DNA of 64,000 bases from Euwallacea fornicatus (Eukaryota > Arthropoda > Insecta > Coleoptera > Curculionidae). How positions within the stretch are numbered: the first letter of the stretch is position 1; the number at the start of each line of letters is the position of its first letter. Location of the stretch: contig NC_089572.1 of the NCBI RefSeq assembly GCF_040115645.1, positions 62,001-126,000 of the forward strand. Direction: 5' to 3'. The notes beneath the pieces are model-generated. The model was not told where the DNA came from and did not search any database. It saw only the letters and a program-made list of their open reading frames with translations. Positions 58,634-64,000 of the stretch are shown piece by piece. A program made the translations under genes and the position numbers.

Positions 58634-59734
58634 TTTAGAAAACCGCTCGTCTCGGTAGCAATTACAAAATATATTTTTCTTGTCATTTTTTCAAAAAATT
58701 AATAATACACCGGGGTTATCAGTTTTTTGAATATGCATTTTAATATGAGGAATCTATGATTCAGTTGTAATTTTATTTAATAACTAGAAAACCATCCCAT
58801 TTAAAATACCTAGTACTGGCACAATAGCTAAGGGCGTAATGATGCACTATCTGCGATAAAGTTCCAGATATGTCACAATTTTCCAGGAGGTAATGCACGA
58901 GACTGCAAACGATACGGGATACAACGCAGGCTAAAAATGTTGAAGTTTGGCCTCTTAATGAAGTTTTTCATCTTAATGTGTAACTATTACAAATATAACA
59001 AATGATCATTTCAATTGGACTTGTAAATATTGGTTAAATTCATATTTTATTATTGTCAGGTCGGCTATACCATATCTTAATTTACGATGTTGCCCTTAAG
59101 ATTTTATAATTTATTGCCCTCTTTTGAGTGATTATAGTTTTTCAGCAGTTTTAACTTGCATCTCCAGATCCTTTTCTCAGTATTGTCATAAAAATTGTTC
59201 TTTTAAAAACAAAAAGGTAGCGTGCATATACAGGGTGAGCTTTTTTCAATAATTGTTGAAGGGATGTCGGGAACTGGCAGAATTGTGAAGTCAACAAGTT
59301 TCTGAAAATGCTCAATAAATTCAAAACATATTAATTGGATCGTTTGAAAATTTGTCCAGTTAAAAACAAAGGGTGGTTCTATACCATATTTTTTATTTTC
59401 GACAAATCGTATGCAAAATATGAAAAAAAATCAAAATTTTTTACATTTCAAGTACCTCGAACTAGATTTATTTTTAAATAATAGACCCTGCATTTTCTGA
59501 AAATGAATTATTCTCCTAATTCACTTTCAAACGATATACACCTATAGTATACAGTCTGGGACAATGTATTACAGCATGGGAATCGCCGTAACAGCAACGG
59601 ATACAATACCGCATACATTTTTTTAACAGGTAACTTATTAATTATGTTGTTAGGACTTGCGACGTATTGTTCTATCATGGACTATAGTTACGTTATCTAC
59701 CAGTTTAAATGTTCAAAGTGAGTTTAAGAAACTG
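58634..59734. other. unannotated, one orphan MITE end
   Basis: TATACAGGGTGAGC near 59228 has no partner. No gene recognised. Confidence 0.35.
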
Positions 59735-60386
59735 ATGTTACGCCCATGGACAACCCCAGCATTCGCGTGATACTGGTGGAATTCCCAACGCTTAACACCC
59801 ATCTTCGGCTGAGGGAAGTTATTGTACTTTATGATTGGGATTTCCAACGCTATTCTTTGTCGGACAAAATTACGAACTTAAATTAAAGGTACCGCGAAAC
59901 GAACAGAATGGCTGGGCTCCAATGAAAGCCCAGCGACCATGCTTCTAAGCGCTACGCTTTAACGCGACAAGGTAGCCTAAAAGCCGCTAATGGGTCTTAT
60001 TGAAAGTACGTCTATGGATGATGTACCTCAATATCAGTACTTAAGGAGGGTGCGAAACTGAAGACTCTCTCTTTTTTTTCCTTCTTACCTCATCACGGAC
60101 ACGTGCGCGCTAGACTCTTCAACATCCTTTAAATAACGCATCTCGCGATATTGTATAGTTGTTAATGTCACGAATAAATCTTTGTTAAATTAAAAAGGTT
60201 TAGTCTCTCTTATAGGCGAAAATAGTGCCTCTGATACTGCGAACTCAGAGTGGTCCTTCCTAATCGATCAATCCAGTCAACGATCTACGTAGTTCACGGT
60301 TATCGTATCGAAAGGGGTGAATCGACCCAAACACGTACACGTGCAGAATTAATGACCTAACAATGTATCGATCTAGAATGTAACAA
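59735..60386 (+). mobile_element. LTR-like sequence, probably a solo LTR
   Basis: Begins TGTTACGCCC and ends ATGTAACA, an inverted TGTTAC terminus. It contains AATAAATC (about 60172) as a possible poly-A signal, and has higher G+C than its flanks. No target duplication is evident, so borders are tentative. Parts recur at 32690-33190. Confidence 0.5.
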
Positions 60387-60484
60387 ATAATAGAACTTTA
60401 TAATTGTAGGTTAATTTAATGATAAATAGTATTGTGATGAAAAAATAAGATTCATTTATTTATAAAGTAACAATTTTTTTTTCA

Positions 60485-60925
60485 AATAAATATCATCACC
60501 TTCAAAGTATTCCCCGTCCGACACAATGCCCCTATGCCATTATTTTTCCAACCCTCGAAATAATCGTAATAGTTTTTTCCCCTGAACGACTTTCAATACT
60601 TTCTTCGATTCAGGTTTTATCTCCAAAATTGAATCAAAACGGTATCCCCGGAGCGGCATTTTGAGTTTGTGGAACGATATGGGTCGAATTTTTGACAAAA
60701 CATTCTCGAAGGACCAATACAGTGTGGGACGGTCCATTATCGTGGTGTAAAAACCAAGAATTATCTGCCCATGATTATTGCCTTTTGAAGCAAATAGCTT
60801 CACGATACATAAGCATCAAAAAATATTCCTTGTCAACAGTGTTGATTAGCGAAAAAAATGCATTATACACAACACCGCGATAATCAAAGAAAATGGTCCA
60901 CATGACATTGTTACATTTTTGTTAA
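60485..60925 (-). pseudogene. mariner transposase C-terminal remnant
   Basis: On the minus strand, NSWFLHHDNGPSHTVLVLRE (second catalytic block, about 60720-60765), then FHKLKMPLRGYRFDSILEIK and PESKKVLKVVQG (60590-60680), ending GIVSDGEYFEGDDIYL. Stops (for example at 60537-60539) and frameshifts interrupt it, and the block with the third catalytic Asp is missing or altered. It is a different mariner from those at 27950 and 49020. Confidence 0.72.
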
Positions 60926-60942
60926 AAAAAAAAAAAAAAAAA
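60926..60942. repeat. poly-A run
   Basis: About 17 A residues followed by TTAATC; simple low-complexity run next to the mariner remnant. Confidence 0.7.
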
Positions 60943-61074
60943 TTAATCAAATTTCAACACTAGTTCTTCAACGAAGACGTTGCGAGTCTACATGTATAGT
61001 AGCTTTTCGTGACAAAATCAATTAAAAATTCATCCCTTGGAACAATTACATGTACTTAATTAACTTTCTGTATA

Positions 61075-61915
61075 GAGTGTGAAAGGTTGATTCCTGAGGA
61101 TGGATTTTTATTAATATTTTTGAAATTTTTCAGGATAAATTAAGGAAGTTTCGTACTTTATCATAACTTTTTGTGCCTTTTCTAAGTCTCTATGAAAAAA
61201 TTCCTACATTTTTCCTGGAGCAGGTAATACAGGGGCGTAGTGCTTAAAAACTAACTACATTTTTTTTGTACCTAACTTTATTAAAGATTTTATAGAAAAA
61301 ATATTAAATTTGAAGATTTTTACTTAAAAAAGATACTGCTGTTGGAAATTAAAATCTTCAACAGTTGTTGAGAAAATAGAGATTTAACAAACGGGTAGCT
61401 TTTGCTCAAACAAACATCTAATTTAAAACCTTTTTTCATACATTTTCTTTAACCTAATTGTTATAAAACACTGTTCCAGTAACGAAAAACTACCAGACTT
61501 TAATAACTGGTGTCACGTACGGAAATGTCAAAAATGTCTTTTTTGTTTCATCTCAAGGTCATTTGAGATTTAAATTTAATGTTTATTTAATAAAATCTAC
61601 CGATTTATTAAATCTTAATTCTCTCGAAAACTGTTGGAGATTTCGACTTTCTATAAGACTACCTTTATTATATAAAAATCTTCAAATTAAATATTTTTCG
61701 AAGAAAATCGTGAATAAACTTAAGCACAAAAAGTTTAGGTGGTTTTTAAATGGTACCTTCCTGTATTATCCACCCCTAGAACAATGTGGCAGTTTCTTTA
61801 AGCAGATTCAGAAAGAGCAGGAAAAGTTATAATAAAGTACCAATTTTTGACTTTTTTGTCAAAATTTCGAAAATGTAAACTAAAAATCATCCCCAAGAGT
61901 CAACCTTTTGCTCCC
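61075..61915. repeat. diverged inverted repeat, possible old foldback
   Basis: The arm at 61075-61245 (AAAGGTTGATTCCTGAGGATG, ACTTTATCATAACTTTT) is mirrored at about 61740-61915 (AAAGGTTGACTCTTGGGGATG and ACTTTATTATAACTTTT when read inverted). The arms are about 170 bp and roughly 70-75 percent alike by eye. No TA-flanked terminus can be defined. Confidence 0.6.
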
Positions 61916-64000
61916 AATAGTCGAAAACAAAGCTCCTTTTGATACATCTTTACATAAAGTTCTCGTAATATTTTGGGACCTAGAGTGCGTGGTTGAATTT
62001 ATGGCATTATGTTCAAATTACTTTATATTCATAGAAATTAATGTAAATATGGTTTTCTCTTCAACACGTTAAAAACAATTTCAAAAATTCCTAGCAATTC
62101 CGGTAAACAAAGAGTAAAAACCTCCAAAAGCAATATATTTGAAACAGGTTTCGAATTGAATGAAGCAATTATAAACGAAGATAAAATTTTAAAATTTGCT
62201 CTAATTTTTGTCCGATACTGTAAATGAGTAGTTGAGATTTCGCTAGCTGGACGGTTATGACTAAGTTCCATTGTCACTTACCAAATCGAGACTTAATGCG
62301 ATGCCAAACCGATAGATTTCTTGAAGTAAACAATTTATCTGATCTTTTTTTTTAGGAAATGTCCTGATTAGTTTTATCGCCAAATGGAACAGAAAAACTC
62401 CAACTCAACCAGCAGCATTTTACGACTAAATCAAGTCTCAACACTCGTAAACTACGGTTTAATGAACAGCAACAGGGTTGGTGTAATATTAAAATCAAAA
62501 GTAATGGAACGAATGAGACATTATTTATGTTACTTAATTTGGAGCTAATTAGAGTCGTTTTGAAATTCGCGAAAAGTCGGGAAAAAAATTTTATTTGCCG
62601 TAAAAGTTAAAATTTTTTCCTAGATATATTTGTTCAAACCAAATTTTATTTATCGAAAGCCTCAGACGTTTTATTTCTGAGCGACCGTCATCAACTCATG
62701 TTATTAAATACGGTTCTGATTTTTCAAAAACCGATTCGAAACTTCTTGGTAATTTTATCGAATTGAAAAGCATACCAATGCGGTTTTATCACTTTTTAAC
62801 GTGGTGCCTGGATGTTATATTTCGATAATAGCTACGACCATGATGTGTTAATTATTTTCGATTTCATACAACTACTTCACGTGGTTCAGGTATGAGCGTG
62901 GCAGCTGCACATTCTGATATAAATATGTAGGAGTAAATCTCAAGTATATCTCGGTGATCGTAACGTAAAAATTGCATTGTAATTCAACAATTATCAAATG
63001 TAAGTTTGGTTGGCCGAGGCCATCGCGAAAAACGGGGGAAAATGGTCGGAAGCGGAAACGGGTAATCCCGTAATGCTTTCGTTTGGTTGATGGCATATTA
63101 ATGGTTAACGACATGTTCACTCGAATATTAAGAAGTTAAGCGTCGTCGTTATTTATTTTGTTGATAAATGTTGTTAATGATTATTTTTGAAAACACTTCA
63201 AAACAATAAATTTTCCTAATTATTTTTAAAAAATGAGATAGAAGATAAAAATTTAATCGATAAATAATATACATACTAATCTCATCTTGCTTTTTTTTTC
63301 AAGGGTATTTAAATTTTTAGGCGAATTCCTGGAGTTATTTGAATTGCAGAGAACCTAGAATTCAGAAGTACAGAGAATCGAAACTTTAAAATTAAAAGCA
63401 GGGTCGGTGTTTTATTTAAAAATGGAAATACAGCATTTCAACATGTAAAAGCAAGTTGATGATGATTGCTAAAAAACGAAACGTCAAATGTCAAAGATCT
63501 CATGGTGTCATAGAGACCAAAAATTGTGTTGATAAAGTCGAAAAAAAATCCACGGTGCCGTATAAATCTTTTTAGAAAAATTCAATATTTTCCGTATGTC
63601 CAAGAATTTGTCATGTTTTACGAGGATGCTTAATTGATTTGCACAGTTGGTCTTTATTTAAAGAGCCTCGTAGCTCTTCAAATAACCACAATATCCATGC
63701 TTAAACCCGCAAAATATTACCTTTCACCCTGTATATAACATTTTCTTATTTTGCAACATATTTAAACTATTAGTAAATACTCAATATTTCGAAATTGTGT
63801 TGTAATGTTTGGTAAAATGTGCGTTATGTACTTATATGGTATATATTTCATTTAAGCAAATAATAGACTCAAATTTGCTGTATTTTAAATAATAGCATAA
63901 TGTATTGCATAGCTTTGCATAACAAACACAATATTATCGGTAAGTCAACAAGTACTATCAAATTTACAGAGGTGACTACCCACGTTTCCCTATTGATGAG
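61916..64000. other. unannotated AT-rich stretch
   Basis: No gene or complete element recognised. One orphan MITE box, CACCCTGTATATAAC, lies near 63726. Short open frames (62038-62277, 62872-63120) show no motif. Confidence 0.35.

Noticed and set aside
61563..61832. 89-codon frame FNVYLIKSTDLLNLNSLENC
   Set aside because: It overlaps the arm of an inverted repeat, is Lys/Leu-rich as expected by chance in AT-rich DNA, and has no motif.

Overview
This is a eukaryotic window, almost certainly an insect chromosome and possibly a beetle (the order is inference). It is AT-rich. Its genes are split by short GT-AG introns (54-71 nt where no transposon has entered them), and most of the rest is insect-type transposable elements: Tc1, mariner, pogo/Tigger, R1-clade and Jockey-type LINEs, solo LTRs, and foldback or MITE elements. 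There is no operon, CRISPR array, rRNA or tRNA that I can support.

Host genes. Three genes are intact when their exons are assembled by hand. (1) A HAD-family phosphatase lies on the minus strand at 9956-12585 (5 exons, 309 aa). (2) Its paralogue lies on the plus strand at 29650-32555 (5 exons, 310 aa). Exons 1, 3 and 4 have identical lengths in the two genes and every intron phase matches, so they are a head-to-head duplicate pair. About 17 kb of transposons now lies between them. (3) A complete long-form ABCC (MRP1-type) ATP-driven exporter lies on the minus strand at 36910-45697 (18 exons, about 1538 aa, TMD0 to NBD2). A small candidate gene on the plus strand at 35660-36338 converges on it; I do not recognise its product.

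Region by region. 0-9.3 kb: a dead DDE transposase, a tandem repeat of about 170 bp, a 240-bp inverted repeat family split by a decayed R1-clade LINE with a 12-bp target duplication, then a foldback element with arms of about 420 bp. 10-12.6 kb: HAD gene 2, with a MITE in its second intron. 13-16.4 kb: a direct repeat, a solo LTR, a dead DDE transposase. 16.5-27.5 kb: an 11-kb nest in which one old Tc1 element (A) holds four other Tc1-like elements (B, C, D, E), C holds a Jockey-type LINE and E holds a MITE. 27.9-29.2 kb: a mariner element. 29.6-32.6 kb: HAD gene 1, whose last intron is almost entirely another Tc1 element. 33.5-35.1 kb: a pogo-like end and a truncated Tc1. 35.6-45.7 kb: the candidate gene and MRP1, with a 1.06-kb foldback in one MRP1 intron. 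46-64 kb: gene-free as far as I can see, with Tc1, mariner and Tigger copies, tandem repeats and LTR-like sequence.

Nothing here is a clearly new biochemical system. The most informative observations are the readable order of insertions in the Tc1 nest, a deletion derivative that links the very frequent CACCCTGTATA termini to one transposase family, and the paired HAD phosphatases.
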